From positions 30,486 through 94,485 of the forward strand of contig JADNRX010000212.1 of the NCBI GenBank assembly GCA_015501595.1: a stretch of 64,000 nucleotides of DNA, read 5' to 3'. Shown here piece by piece: positions 22,618-33,581 of this stretch. Below the pieces are notes generated by a model. It worked only from the letters and a program-made list of their open reading frames with translations, made no database searches and was not told the origin of the DNA. The stretch is from Hymenopellis radicata (taxonomy: Eukaryota; Basidiomycota; Agaricomycetes; Agaricales; Physalacriaceae). The stretch's first letter is position 1. Each line of letters begins with the position of its first letter. The translations under genes were made by a program, and so were the position numbers.

Positions 22618-23583
22618 ATGGGCGAACCACTAGATCTCTACGATATTGCCCTTCTGCTCAACTATGAACGGGCATCTACGGAGCCTCGATTCAGGCATGC
22701 TAAGCTGCGCGAGGCTGTGCGAAACGAGAACTTCAAGACGATTAAGGTCATCGGCAGCCAGGAATGGTTAACGAGTGCCGCGGTCGAGAAGATGGGCTTC
22801 GTATTCGACACAAAGCCGGGCAAGAACTCGGAGGAGCGCGATACACCTGCGAACATCCTCCCCAGTCCCATACCCCCTTCCCTCCAAGCCCTCACCGCGA
22901 AGGAGCTGGAAACCATCTTCTGGCAGGTCCGCAATCACGACGCCTGCTACACCTCGGTCAATCTCGCGCAGCACTTCTTCGAGCTGTATCCCGACCACAC
23001 GAAACTCCGTGTCCGGACGTGGAAGGGGGTCGAATACATCACCACCGTGTCCACTCGTGTCATTCTCGAGTTAAAGATCATCGATCCCATCACCATGACC
23101 CACGCCACCGTCCTTCCTAGAGGCACGACTTATATTACGGGAGACGAGTCGTACGAGATGAACCACGCCGTCCTCGGGTTTGCATCATCCCGCGAAGGCA
23201 ACATCGACACCATCCTCGACATGTCTTCTCTCCAATTCGGAGACGCCGGTCGGGGTCTTGGTGGGAAGAGCCTGTTCGCGCTGGAGAGTCTGGATGAGTT
23301 TTACGATAGGGTGGAGACGATTGCTAGGGGAGCCGATACGGAGAACGCGAGGACTTCGATGGCGATTACTCCAGCGGCGGCTCACATCGAGGCTTGGCTA
23401 GCGGGAGTAGCGAAGAGAGTGAAGGAGAGGTGGGATAAACGGCATCAGGAACACTGGTGTGGACACTGTGGTGGACCGGCGGCGACGCAGCGGTGTTCGA
23501 AGTGTGGAGGAGCGTACTACTGTGATAGGCGCCACCAGGTTGCGGCATGGCCATTTCACAAGAGGTTTTGCAAGAAAGCTTGA
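22618..23583 (+). CDS. MYND-type zinc-finger protein
   Basis: Single-exon gene of 321 residues. The C-terminal MYND finger is complete: CGHCGGPAATQRCSKCGG, then YYCDRRHQVAAWPFHKRFC, giving the expected CxxC...CxxC...YC...H...C ligands. The rest is a mixed region found in agaric MYND proteins, without a SET domain: TPANILPSPIPPSLQALTAK, DPITMTHATVLPRGTTYITG and GRGLGGKSLFALESLDEFYD. MYND fingers bind proline-rich partner peptides; the specific role is unknown. Inverted, decayed copies of gene and 3' flank lie in all three 12-kb units (32830-33581, 44840-45611, 56859-57630), and this is the only intact one. Confidence 0.88.
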   Translation: MGEPLDLYDIALLLNYERASTEPRFRHAKLREAVRNENFKTIKVIGSQEWLTSAAVEKMGFVFDTKPGKNSEERDTPANILPSPIPPSLQALTAKELETIFWQVRNHDACYTSVNLAQHFFELYPDHTKLRVRTWKGVEYITTVSTRVILELKIIDPITMTHATVLPRGTTYITGDESYEMNHAVLGFASSREGNIDTILDMSSLQFGDAGRGLGGKSLFALESLDEFYDRVETIARGADTENARTSMAITPAAAHIEAWLAGVAKRVKERWDKRHQEHWCGHCGGPAATQRCSKCGGAYYCDRRHQVAAWPFHKRFCKKA

Positions 23584-23749
23584 TGTATATAGTCCGTTGC
23601 TGGTATGAAGATGTAGCTGCTATTTCACGTTCTGCTGTGTGTATGTATTGAAATTGCTGCTCGATGTCGAAGAACAATCTCTACTCCTCCAGAGGCACGA
23701 CCAAAAGAGTACGATTAGCTATTGTACAGTAGCTAGAATCAGTCTAAAA

Positions 23750-24130
23750 TATAACGCGACGGATCTTCAAAGGGCTTATAGGCCCCAGGGGAGCGTTGAC
23801 GGACAGTGAGGGCGGTCAGGCCAACGAACGAGGAGGCTGCTTTTGAATCCAAAAGGTATGTATGACATTCCCATTTGCTGCAGCAAAGTGTCGATTGAAA
23901 ATATCTCAAACCTCATATCATAGCGAAGTCAAGTCCGTACGCAGTCCCCGGAAACAAAAGATGCGGACAGCATTCTGATGCCCGATTATTTAAGTACCTG
24001 ATACATGCAGCACATCGTCGCCACCCATGCTAACTGGCAGTTGGTTGATGGATTTTCTTGATCCGGTCCCAGCGCCTTACACGACGAGCAATGACTATCT
24101 ACTATAAAGAGGGCAGGCCCGGTGAGGAGT
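23750..24130 (+). repeat. Copy of the 5'-flank module seen at about 22197 and 27088
   Basis: Begins ACGCGACGGATCTTCAAAGG and continues with pieces matching 27088-27500 in the same order: AAGTCAAGTCCGTAC, the CCTGATACATGCAG block, and TATCTACTATAAAGAGGGCAG. The intact 7TM-like gene starts just after this module at 27530; here the 3' side of the Pot1-like gene follows instead. Confidence 0.75.
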
Positions 24131-24220
24131 CGCTTCACCAACCCGATCGGATCGTTGGGCTGCGCTCCCCTCCGTAAGAAAACGGTTCGCCACCTCTGAG
24201 CCTGTGGCCTCTGTCTAGAT

Positions 24221-25093
24221 TTATCTTGCCTGATAATCCAGCAGGAAATGCATCTGCTCGCCACTATCGTCAAGACATGTTTCGATCCAAAACGTGAGTG
24301 TAGGCGCCCGTTCAGACTTGCCATCGTCGGAGCGCCCTATGATCGGCTTCACTCGCGCGTAGAAAGCGTCATAAGCGTCATCGTCTTCATACAGACGCAC
24401 CCGTTTCAGGTCTCGGAAGAGAGGATTCTTGGATCTCATTATAGCGCTTGAAAAAAGCGAAGATCATGAGAAGACGCACCTCGTCATCAACACAAACCAG
24501 CAAACCGCCTTCGTCTTCGTCTCGGAGTTGTAAGAGCCATCGATATGACAGCTGGACAAACTTGCAGTCAACGTCGTTGCATGCGCGGCACGCTCGTTCT
24601 CTCTTCGGGTTGAGAATGCTGACAACGGTAAGCGACACTTGACCAATAAGTGTAGTGGACCACGTACTCGCTCTTGCAGCGCCGGCACCACGGGATAACA
24701 CAATCTTCCAAGGATCTCGGTCGGTAATTGTGCATCCGCGCGATTACTTTGTATTTCCCTAGGTGTGGATTATCGCGTAGAGCCTTGACGGTCGTCGCTG
24801 TGTAGTTGCGCGATCCCCCGGCGGATCTCTCAACTAGATTTGCGTTCACCGGTTTAGGAACGACTTTGAGGTTAACTTGGTCTCTAGGAATACGTTGAGC
24901 AGGCCTTCGACGAAAAAGAGAGGGAAAGCTTTTTGTACTTCTGAAGAACTCCAGTAATGTTCTTCTCTCTTAAGGAGTGTGGGTTGTATGTAGCGTCCTG
25001 AATGTCGACGGAGTCGCCGGATACCGGGAAGGTACTACGCTCTGGGTTCTGAGAAGGATTGGCTGAGATTGAGCGTAGGTCAGAGCCTGCCAC
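24221..25093 (-). CDS. Pot1-like telomere single-strand-binding protein, N-terminus unresolved
   Basis: Pot1 binds the telomeric 3' overhang and recruits or restrains telomerase. The minus strand encodes QRIPRDQVNLKVVPKPVNAN, LVERSAGGSRNYTATTVKAL and HLGKYKVIARMHNYRPRSLE. A Cys-rich step follows (PWCRRCKSD, CRACNDVDC), then an OB-fold-like run: LSYRWLLQLRDEDEGGLLVC, VDDE, NPLFRDLKRVRLYEDDDAYD, AFYARVKPIIG and APTLTFWIETCLDDSGEQMH. Exons: from about 25093 to 24668, 24480-24618 and 24221-24427. This matches the second half of Pot1. The upstream telomere OB fold is not recognised; exon pieces may extend to about 25500, or the gene is 5'-truncated. A fragment of the same exon sits inverted at about 29352-29560. 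Confidence 0.65.
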
Positions 25094-25099
25094 ATACTT

Positions 25100-25887
25100 T
25101 TGGGGGTGTGCTGCATATGCGAATGTGGGGCTGCTACAAGCATGAATGTGAGCCGGTTATCTCATGGAAGGAGCTCGCACTTCTGAAAACAAGTTGTAAG
25201 CCAAAGAGCTGCAGACAAGTGTAAAAACATACCTTTGTATGGGGGTTTGTGGGCTTACCGCGTTTTCAGAGTCAGCCAGGTGATCAGGGGCTAGGAAAAT
25301 TGCATACATGGTTTGGCGGGAACGTTAATACGTATTCCAATAAATTTCCTCTGCGGGGCGAGATGGGGCGGCACTGAGACTATGATCAACTGAGGAGGTT
25401 GGATAAGTAGGTACACTTGGTTGCCGCACCGTACGGTTGGGCTGCGACCTGGACTCGAAAGCCCAGAAATCGGCGACGTGGGCGTAGATGTGAGGGAACT
25501 AAAAGAATTGTCAACTCAAACAGAGTCGCATGGCTGCAAGGTTGCATACTTTGGTCCCAATCCATTTTGCGGTCAAACTAAGTAAACGTGTTGATGAAGT
25601 TGACACGGAAGATATGGCTTACGTCTGAAACGTTGCTACCGAACGACTGGGCCTCGGAGGCCGGCGCCGAAGTAGGATTATGCACCTCCTGCGTTCGCCC
25701 TCGCTCGCTTGGTCGAGGACGACGGGATCGGACTGCCGACACGTTTCATGACAGTGATGACCGCGGGAAGCAGGAGGTAGACACTGTCGCGTGATCGTGT
25801 CAAAAAGAAGCCGGACAAAGCCGAAAGCGTTCAGGCCAAGGCTTTCCGTGCCTTTTCGTGAACGCGACTTGGGCTGACTCTGCCACC
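25100..25887. other. Head-to-head intergenic region with possible 5' exons
   Basis: Minus-strand pieces such as MYAIFLAPDHLADSENA followed by a GTAAGC donor near 25255 may be 5' exons of the Pot1-like gene. Plus-strand MHLLRSPSLAWSR near 25680 could be a leader of the next gene. Neither could be joined in frame. Confidence 0.3.
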
Positions 25888-26575
25888 ATGAATCCTGTGC
25901 AGGTGGCCGTCAAGTCTATCTTGAAGCCTAATATCCTGGAAACGCTTGCTATCGAAAGGGCCCGGCGCACCGGAGAACTTCGAAGAGGCCGGGAAGCGGT
26001 CAGAAGAGCCTTGACGGAAAATGAGGGCGGGCTCAACTCGAAAGATATTATGCGGAGGTCAGTGCACTATCACTGCTCGCTCGCTTATCATCTCATATCC
26101 AGCTAGAGCCAACGAGGGCTTAGAGGCTCCTGCTGTTAAATCCAAAACGTATATCATTCCCAGTCCTCTGTGAAAACCTTGACAGAACACACAACATAGA
26201 TTCCTGAAATCCCACATCCTCCCCGTAATGGCCACCAACGGCGAAATACGGTCCGTACGCAGCGGCAACAATTATACCTGGCTACTCCGTTCGGAACAGG
26301 CCATGGCGCAGCGACTACAACAGCGCCAACTACTCCAGAGTCGGTCTCCCTTTTATCCCTCCGGAATACTGGCTGACCTCTAGGCAGTTCCCAAGCCGCA
26401 AACAACAGGCCCCGGCACAGGCATGAAAGAGACGCGCTTGCAGAAAAAGGAGAGGAAGGAGCGCGAGCGTCTCGAGGACGTTCGACTGCGGTATGAGACG
26501 AAGCACTTGAATGTCCGGAGGCAGAGGAAGCGGATTGCAGAGATGAGGAGCGAAATGGTCGCAGCTCTGGCATGA
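25888..26575 (+). CDS. Basic coiled-coil protein of unknown function
   Basis: Exons 25888-26057, 26107-26169, 26200-26339 and 26388-26575 join in frame to 186 residues. Readable blocks: MNPVQVAVKSILKPNILETL, AIERARRTGELRRGREAVRR, FLKSHILPVMATNGEIRSVR, NYTWLLRSEQAMAQRLQQRQ, and a Lys/Arg/Glu-rich C-terminus (RLQKKERKERERLEDVRLRY, RRQRKRIAEMRSEM). No domain is recognised. Upstream exons may be missing. The composition would suit a mitochondrial ribosome-associated protein, but that is a guess. Confidence 0.6.
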
Positions 26576-27529
26576 GCTCTAATACTACCGATGAGGAGAG
26601 TCGCGACGAGTGGGAGCATCGGTGGGCGGCTCTTCGAACGGCGCCATCGGAGCGTAGCGCGCAGAATGGACCTGATGGTCATGTCACTTCCAGGCGAATC
26701 CTATTGATTTTACAATTCGTGAACAAGTGGACGATATTGAAACGTTGAAATATTGGAGAGTCTCCCCGCTACTAAGGCCTGAGGTTGCACTCGCATTGGC
26801 CACAAGTCCCCGCCCTTCGACATCTGCTGTTCAAATGGTGTTTGGGAAAACGGTCAAGGTCGAATCTTCACGGATCATGTTGATTGTGGTAAGTGATGCA
26901 GTACGGAAATCAAACGTTCATTAAGCCGTCAACAGAGAAGGCTTCAACCAATTTCAACTTTCAAGTCAACTTGTCAAGCCGGATAACCTGATCCCCAAGC
27001 TACTCTTCCCTTTATTGTTCCTCTCAAGCTCGAAGCTTGAAGCTTGAAGCCCAACGTCATCTTGGATGCGCTTGTTACCCAAAGAACCTAACGCGACGGA
27101 TCTTCAAAGGGCTTATAGGCCGCCAGGAGAGCCTTGACGGACAGTGAGTGACTGAGGGCGGTCTCACCATTATTGTCCAGCTAGGCCAACGAACGAGAAG
27201 GCCGATGTTGAATCAAAAGGGTATGTCATTCCCATTTTCTGCGGCAAAGTGTCGATTGAATATATCTCTGCGTCGTCCGTATTGTAGATATCTCAAACCT
27301 CATATTTTTACCTATGATGGCGAAGTCAAGTCCGTACCCAGTTCTCTGAAACAGAGGACTGCCCGATTACATCAGTACCTGATACATGCAGCATCTTCGC
27401 CACCCATGCTAACTTTGTGCTAACTCAGACTGGCAGATTGATCGATCCGGTCCCAGCGTAATCGGACGACGAGCGATGACTATCTGCTATAAAGAGGGCA
27501 GGCTCCGGCGATTCTTGGCTAACAGCACT
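26576..27529 (+). promoter_or_regulatory. Upstream region of the 7TM-like gene, containing repeated modules
   Basis: Bases about 26985-27210 hold the flank module also found at about 22120-22310 and 23753-23835 (CTAACGCGACGGATCTTC). Bases 27310-27500 match 23930-24130. Bases about 26835-26885 recur inverted at 29222-29270. A TATAAAGAGGGCAG sequence about 40 bases before the ATG at 27530 is the likely TATA box. Confidence 0.55.
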
Positions 27530-28800
27530 ATGGCCTCAGCAGAAGAGCAAGTCCCCCTTGACTTGGCGCCTATACTGCATTCTACGCTACTCTTCATCTT
27601 CTGTCATGCTATACACACGTGTGTCTTCTTCGTTGCTTTGTATTATATAGGTAACGGTCCTCCCTTCTCCCCGTTTATTAGTTCTTACAGTGTACGCAGT
27701 GACAAGTGGTGGCCTCAATCGCAAGAGGTTTATTTTTGCGGGTGTGATAACGTACTTTTGGTGCGCTATCACGGTCATGGTGGGTCTAGAATGGAAGAAT
27801 CTAGACATCATCTTCATCGTCCACGGCGCTTCGCCAAAATCGACCGAGTCCGACGTTGTAGGAATCCTAACCATCAACGTGCTTTCTGGGCTCAATGTCT
27901 TATTGGCTGACGTGCTTCTCGTAAGTTCATTTCAGCACCTACATCTAAACGTATGACCATTCATCCCCGTCTAGGCATGGCGTTGTTCGATATTTTATGG
28001 GCGTAATTGGAAGATTCTAAGTGTTATCGGTCTCTGTTTGTTAATGGAAATAGGTTGAACCGTTTCACTTCATTTATTGCAACGTTACTTACGGTCCATA
28101 CCAGCTCTCTCCAGCGTAATGCTCATCTACAATGTCACCTACTCTTCTAGCGGAAGAGTTTGGATCTGGAATTTACTTTACTACACGATGCCCGTCATCA
28201 CGAATACACTCTGCACCTCCCTCATCCTGTTACGCATTGTGCGCGTTAATGGTGTGCGCGCGAGCCTCAGGACGTATGGGAGCATTATTGAGATTCTCGT
28301 CGAATCGGCCGTCATATACTCCAGTGTTTTTACCATTGTCGCAATTCTGCGCGTCGCTGATGTCGGCCACGCTTTTTACTACCCGCTGACGATGTCCTAC
28401 AGTTTAACTGTAAGTGTTTTACTGCTCTATGGCATCCGGTCTTGACTGTGGGTTTCAGGGGATAGCGCCTACACTTATTATTGCCCGTGTCATGGCTGGA
28501 CATTCCCGCCCGGATGATTCTTGGACACGCGGGTCGCTCCCTCACCTGGACGGTAATACTCGGACTATGGGTGAATCGATGCGATTTGCCACCGTTCATC
28601 GTAGCACTGCATTTACCGTGACAAGCTTCGACTTGGAGGAAGCCAGAGAGGGCGAGATGAATGAAAGACTACACACGCCCAACTTCGAAAAGTCGATTCC
28701 CCAGAATGCTCCTCGTGCCGCCATCACAAGGAAGACGTCTTCCATTTCCTCCGGTGCCCAGCCTACCACGAACATCGGGAACAACTCAAACGCTGAATAA
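27530..28800 (+). CDS. Multi-pass (7TM-like) membrane protein of agaricomycete type
   Basis: Exons 27530-27650, 27700-27920, 27975-28053, 28105-28409 and 28459-28800 join in frame to 355 residues. The N-terminus is MASAEEQVPLDLAPILHSTL, and about six to seven hydrophobic helices follow, among them STLLFIFCHAIHTCVFFVAL, KRFIFAGVITYFWCAITVMV, ILSVIGLCLLMEIALSSVML and VESAVIYSSVFTIVAILRVA. After the helices comes GIAPTLIIARVMAGHSRPDD, a signature typical of the large fungal integral-membrane family, then a Ser/Thr-rich cytosolic tail. Probably plasma-membrane or endomembrane; function unknown, and receptor activity is not shown. Fragments of its exons lie at 22.3-22.6 kb, 29.26-29.35 kb, 32.60-32.65 kb, 44.52-44.60 kb and 56.54-56.62 kb. 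Confidence 0.85.
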
Positions 28801-29179
28801 AATCCAGAGCAAACGAGCTCAAGCTCCTCACCGAAGCCAAAAACATTCCCCACCTCATTCGATATGTAGCTGATACGGCTCGCTTCACTACAGAATTCAC
28901 ACCCGTGCAACAACCGCGACCCCCCGAGACCCCTTCCAGAACGCCATGTTCTGAGTCTCATACACACGACCGAGACGCGCGTGAAGAATCAACGCGTCAC
29001 TCACGCATACGCGAGAAGGATCGTCGCAACCCGACCATCCTGAGCGCGTTCGAGCGGAAGAGGAAACAGAGCCAGCCGATTAGAGCACCACACATATACC
29101 TACATAGAGAGACTCCGATGGCATGTACTGTACAAGAGAGTATACTTAAAATTGGATCCAAAAAATACACACACCCAAG

Positions 29180-29197
29180 TTGACGGAGCTCCGTCAA
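29180..29197. repeat. 18-bp perfect palindrome, copy 1
   Basis: TTGACGGAGCTCCGTCAA reads the same on both strands. The same palindrome occurs at 32582-32599, and both lie at the edge of inverted 7TM-gene pieces. Confidence 0.95.
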
Positions 29198-29351
29198 TAA
29201 TAGAGGTATATCTTGTATACTGAACATGATCCGTGGAGATTCGACCTTGACCGTTTTACCAAACACCATTCATTCACTCTCTGGCTTCCTCCAAGTCGAC
29301 GTTTGTCATGGTAAATGCAGTGCCTACGATGAACAGTGGCAAATCGTATAT

Positions 29352-29560
29352 AGTCCCCTCTCTTCCGAGACCTGAAACGGGTGCGTCTGTATGAAGACGA
29401 CGAGGCTTATGACGCTTTCTACGCGCGCGCCGCGAGTGAAGCCGATCATAGGGCGCTCCGACGAGGGAAAGTCCGAACGGGCGCCGTCTTGACGATAGTG
29501 GCGAGAAGCTGCTGGATTATCAGGCAAGATAAATCTAGACAGAGGCTCAGAGGTTGCGAA
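29352..29560 (+). pseudogene. Inverted fragment of the Pot1-like gene's last exon
   Basis: The plus strand reads LFRDLKRVRLYEDDEAYDAF and YAR, matching the Pot1-like protein, then loses frame within about 30 codons. It lacks start, splice sites and the rest of the gene. Confidence 0.75.
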
Positions 29561-29688
29561 CCCGACGCGCGTATCGGGCCCAAGAGCAATACATATATGA
29601 TCAAACAGTCATTGGCATCGAGCAGCATGTATTTCATCTGGTGTACATATGCATATGTGGTAATGGAATGCGAGGAATAAACGGATAT

Positions 29689-30186
29689 CTAATCCGATGC
29701 CGTTGTTGCCCGTGCTACAAGAGAACGATTAGAAATGCATCTCGAGTTGCGGGAAAAACAGACGCACTGTACACAAGTTGTGCCGAGTGGTGCACGATCC
29801 TCCGGATGGCGCCCTCCTTCTCGAGGTGGCGGATGGCGACACGAGCGAGACTGCCGTTGATTTTGAGGCGCTCGATGAGGATGCTCTGGCTGATGAACTT
29901 GAAGGCGGGGACCTCCTTCATGATGCGGTCGAACATGGCCTTGTCGAGGGTGACGGCGTGCTGGGCCTTGTCCTTGACCTTGCCCTTGGACCACTTCTTC
30001 TTTTTCGCGGCTTTGCCGCCACTGGAGGACGACGGGGGTGGTGCTTTTGCCTTGGCCTGTCGGAAAACGCACCAGTCAGCCAACGGTATCCACTATGCAT
30101 CCAGCGATAAACGACGTCTGCAGCGACGAGCGATGCATCCAGACAGTACCCCAGACTGTCGGCGACGAGAAATGAGGACTCACCAT
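29689..30186 (-). CDS. RPS25: 40S ribosomal protein S25 (eS25)
   Basis: Exons 30184-30186 (just the ATG), 29768-30056 and 29689-29714 join in frame to 105 residues. The sequence is the eS25 family throughout: a basic leader (KAAKKKKWSKGKVKDKAQHA), LDKAMFDRIMKEVPAFKFIS, QSILIERLKINGSLARVAIR, HLEKEGAIRRIVHHSAQLVY and TRATTASD-stop. Length equals the usual S25. A first exon containing only the start codon and its leader is common in fungal ribosomal-protein genes. Its start lies 92 bases from the start of GTB1 copy 1 on the other strand, so the two share a very short divergent promoter. Confidence 0.96.
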
Positions 30187-30278
30187 TGTGTTTGTCGACC
30201 GTCGATGATAGCGCTCACAAAATCTGGCTTGGATGGAATGTGCGGCTCTTTGTTTGGTTCAGGGGTGGTTGCCAAACT
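30187..30278. promoter_or_regulatory. Short divergent promoter between RPS25 and GTB1 copy 1
   Basis: Only 92 bases separate the two start codons. No clear TATA box is seen. This promoter is present only at copy 1; homology between GTB1 copies stops about two bases before their start codons. Confidence 0.6.
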
Positions 30279-32447
30279 ATGATGCAGCTCAGACACGTTA
30301 GCATTCTTTCCTCTCGTCGGGCCATGATTCCCTGGCTGCTGCTCTTGCCTTTACCCGTCGCGCGCGCCGTCGAGGTCGTCGGCGTGCCGCCTAGTCTGCA
30401 GGCGAGCTACGCGCCCTCGGCGTCGGGATCCTGGAAATGCTTGGACGGTTCAAAGGAGATTCCTTGGAAGTTTGTCAACGACGATTCGTGTGACTGCCCG
30501 GACGGCAGCGATGAGCCAGGTCTGACGCGTCTGAGCGGTCTCTGCATTGGTACTGAGTGACTGCAGGCACTGGTGCTTGCCCGAATACATATTTCTATTG
30601 CCGGAATGAGGGACACATAGGCGCCAACATACCGAGTTCAAGAGTGAGAGACGGGCTATGCGGTGCGTGCGTTTATATGTAAAACCCGCTTACTTATATA
30701 TTCCAACTTAGAGCCTGAATGCTGTGACGGCTCAGATGAACGGCCAGGCGTCTGTGAGAACATCTGTGTTGAAGTTGGCAAGGAATATAGAAAGAAACGC
30801 GCCGAGGAACTCAAGATACAGAAGACCGTGAGTCCCGCATTATACATTATAATTGCTGAGTTGCTCACATTCGCCAGGGTGCCAAAATACGCTCGACATA
30901 CGTCGCATTCGCTGAGAAGGAGAAGAAGCGCCTTGAGGGCGTTATCCAGACCTCGTCTCAAGAGATCACCGTTCGCGAGAAAGAAGTTGCCAGATTGCAA
31001 GGTAAGCATATCAACAACACAAGAATTTCATCTTACAGTCCTTGAGACATTGCCGACCGTACCGAATCATTATCCGCCGCCGAGCTCGAATACAAGAAGG
31101 AATCTCGTATGTGCTTTTCCCTCGTTTTCAGTTTCAAACTCATATCCCCTCGTCTCAGCTCTATACCAGTCCCTCATTGAACACCGAGACGCCCTCAAGT
31201 CCCTCCAACGCGAACACAAGAAACATCTAGAACGCGAGAAAACATTGAGCGAGATTTTGGATGCCCTGCGGACGGGCTACAATCCCAATTATCAAGACAT
31301 GGCTGTCCTCGATGCCGTTCGCGGGTGGGAATACCTCGCGGGGCTCCCCCACATCAACGACGTTGGAAAGGACGCTTCTGCAGAAACTGACGATGACGAA
31401 GAGACCGATTCGGAGCCTGAGGAGGTTATCCCCGAGGGCGAATGGACGGCTGTGCAGTTGGAGAAGGATTTGCCCAAGCTCCTCAAGACGGATTATGTGT
31501 CGTTGCTGCTCGAACATGACGAGCACGTTAGTACACCAGCGGAAGGATCTATGCGTGCGTGACATCCTTCAAGATTCCCGATAACGCTCATTGTATATTC
31601 AGTGTTCGAGCTCTCGAATTATCTTCCTGATGCCCTTATACCTCAATATGAAGATTTCAAAGACACGCTGCTTGGATGGATGGAGGCCATCGGTGTCATC
31701 CGCCCAAGTGTCGGAATGTCGACAGGTCGGTGCAGTTTCTCTTCATCCCTTTTAATTGCTGATTGGCGTTGCAGAGGCTACTCATGCCCAGCAAGCTCTC
31801 AATGACGCGAAGAATTCGCTGAGAAAGGTGGAAAAGGAGAAACAAACGGCCGAGGAGGATCTGCAGAAGATATCTGATTCTATCACCTTCGGACCTCAAG
31901 GCGAGTGGAAGAAGCTCGACGGGACATGTTTGGAAAAGGACCTCGGAGAGTCAGTTCGCATTGTACATTCGTGTCTTTGTCATGCTGACGTTGGGATTCT
32001 AGCTATACCTATGAAGTGTGTCTGTTCGGAGCTTCGAAGCAGAAGCCCAAGAAGGGCGGAACAACTTTCAACCTTGGGTGAGTGGTCTTTGGACGAGCTG
32101 AGGGGATATCTGGGCTTGACGTTTATCTCACCACCAGAAAATTCTCGTCTTGGAATCCGGACGCGGAGCCTGGCACGCCTGAATACTACGAGAAGCAAAT
32201 GTACACCAAGGGTACCAAGTGCTGGAATGGACCGGAGCGGAGTTTACTTGTAAGCCTAAGCCTTTATTTACCCTCCTTGTCGGACTCACTGACTCGTTCG
32301 TAGTTGGTCATGACGTGTGGGACGGAGAATGTGATCCACACGGTGGCTGAGCTGGAAAAGTGCCAGTATCAGTTTACGGGCACGTCGCCTGCGTTGTGTT
32401 TGCCTGTCTCGGAGACGAACGGGGGTGCGAAGCATGAGGAGCTGTAG
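30279..32447 (+). CDS. GTB1: Glucosidase II beta subunit (PRKCSH/GTB1 type), copy 1
   Basis: The beta subunit holds the catalytic glucosidase II alpha subunit in the ER and recognises mannose on N-glycans, supporting glucose trimming and the calnexin cycle. Eleven exons join in frame: 30279-30519, 30567-30662, 30712-30827, 30878-31001, 31047-31106, 31159-31554, 31603-31725, 31775-31949, 32003-32077, 32138-32249, 32304-32447, giving 553 residues. In order: signal peptide (AMIPWLLLLPLPVARA); paired Cys-rich LDLa-like modules (SCDCPDGSDEP, ECCDGSDERPGVCENIC); a coiled coil (AEKEKKRLEGVIQ; HRDALKSLQREHKKHLER); an acidic stretch; a second coiled coil; and an MRH domain (YTYEVCLFGASKQ, GTKCWNGPERSLLVMTCG, ELEKCQYQF) with its Gln, Arg, Glu and Tyr sugar contacts. 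The end, KHEEL, is an HDEL-like ER retention signal. It is the only copy with its native promoter. Confidence 0.95.
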
Positions 32448-32581
32448 ATACGGTGTGGATGTATATACAAGAGAACGGGATACGAGCTTGGTTTCACGGT
32501 CTTCGGGTCAGGCTTGTGTTTAGATGTCCGTTCACGCAGGAAACGCGTTAAAAACTTGAAGTTGAATCGTTCGTATGTCTA

Positions 32582-32599
32582 TTGACGGAGCTCCGTCAA
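32582..32599. repeat. 18-bp perfect palindrome, copy 2
   Basis: Same sequence as at 29180-29197. It sits directly before an inverted piece of 7TM-like exon 5 (about 32601-32650), which in turn abuts the inverted MYND-gene copy. It is absent from units 2 and 3. Confidence 0.95.
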
Positions 32600-32649
32600 C
32601 TGGGGTGCGTCATCTCGCCCTCTCTGGCTTCCTCCAAGTCGACGTTTGT

Positions 32650-33581
32650 CATGGTATATTTTAGACTGATTCTAGCTACTGTACAATAGCTAATCGTACT
32701 CTTTTGGTCGTGCCAGTAGAGATTATTCTCACCTGGTTCCTCTCTTCGACATCGAGCAGCAATTTCGATACATACACAGTCTACGTGAAATAACAGCTAC
32801 ATCTTCATACCAACAACGGACTATATACATCAAGCTTTCTTGCAAAACCTCTTGTGAAATGGCCATGCCGCAACCTGGTGGCTCTACGCTCCTCCGCACT
32901 TCGAACACCGCTGCGTCGCCGCCGGTCCACCAGAGTGTTCCTGATGCCGTTTATCCCACCTCTCCTTCACTCGCTTCGCTACACCCGCTAGCCAGGCCGC
33001 CGCTGGAGTAATCGCCATCATCAAAGTCCTCGCGTTCTCCGTATCGGCTCCCCTAGCAATCGTCTCCACCCTATCGTCCAGACTCTCCAGCGCGAACAGG
33101 CTCTTCCCACCAAGACCCCGACCGGCGTCTCCGAATTGGAGAGAAGACATGTCGAGGATCGTGTCGATGTTGCCCTCGCGGGATGACGCAAACCCAAGGA
33201 CGGCGTGGTTCATCTCGTACGACTGGTCTCCCGTAATATAAGTCGTGCCTCTAGGAAGGACGGTGGCGTGGGTCATGGTGATGGGATTGATGAGCTTTAA
33301 CTGGACACGGTGGTGATGTATTCGACCCCCTTCCACGTCCGGACACGGAGAGGTGTATCGCGCTCCTCCGAGTTCTTGCCCGGCTTTGTGTCGAATACGA
33401 AGCCCATCTTGTCGACCGCGGCACTCGTTAACCAATCCGCGTTGCCTATGACCTTAATCGTCTTGAAGTTCTCGTTTCACACAGCCTGGCGCAGCTTAGC
33501 ATGCCTGACGCGAGGCTCCGTAGATGCCCGTTCACAGTTGAGCAGAAGGGCAATATCGTCGAGATCTAGTGGTTCGCCCAT
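32650..33581 (-). pseudogene. Inverted decayed MYND-gene copy, unit 1
   Basis: Reverse-strand copy of 22618-23757 including the 3' flank; coding remnant about 32830-33581. The start is readable (MGEPLDLDDIALLLNCERAS), but two large deletions remove about half of the middle. The finger has lost the first Cys pair (QEHSGGPAATQRCSKCGG, then a break). It differs from the copies in units 2 and 3 by small indels. Confidence 0.85.

Larger units (their letters stand above)
28801..29688. other. Mosaic spacer of captured gene pieces
   Basis: No intact gene. In order: a palindrome at 29180-29197, an inverted copy of 26835-26885 (about 29222-29270), an inverted piece of 7TM-like exon 5 (about 29265-29345), and an inverted piece of the Pot1-like last exon (about 29352-29560). 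The junctions are abrupt. Confidence 0.7.

Noticed and set aside
22618..23583. MYND protein as a SET-domain methyltransferase
   Set aside because: No SET motifs are seen; only the MYND finger at the C-terminus is recognisable.
27530..28800. 7TM-like protein as a G-protein-coupled receptor
   Set aside because: The helices fit a large fungal membrane family, but no receptor-specific motif is visible.
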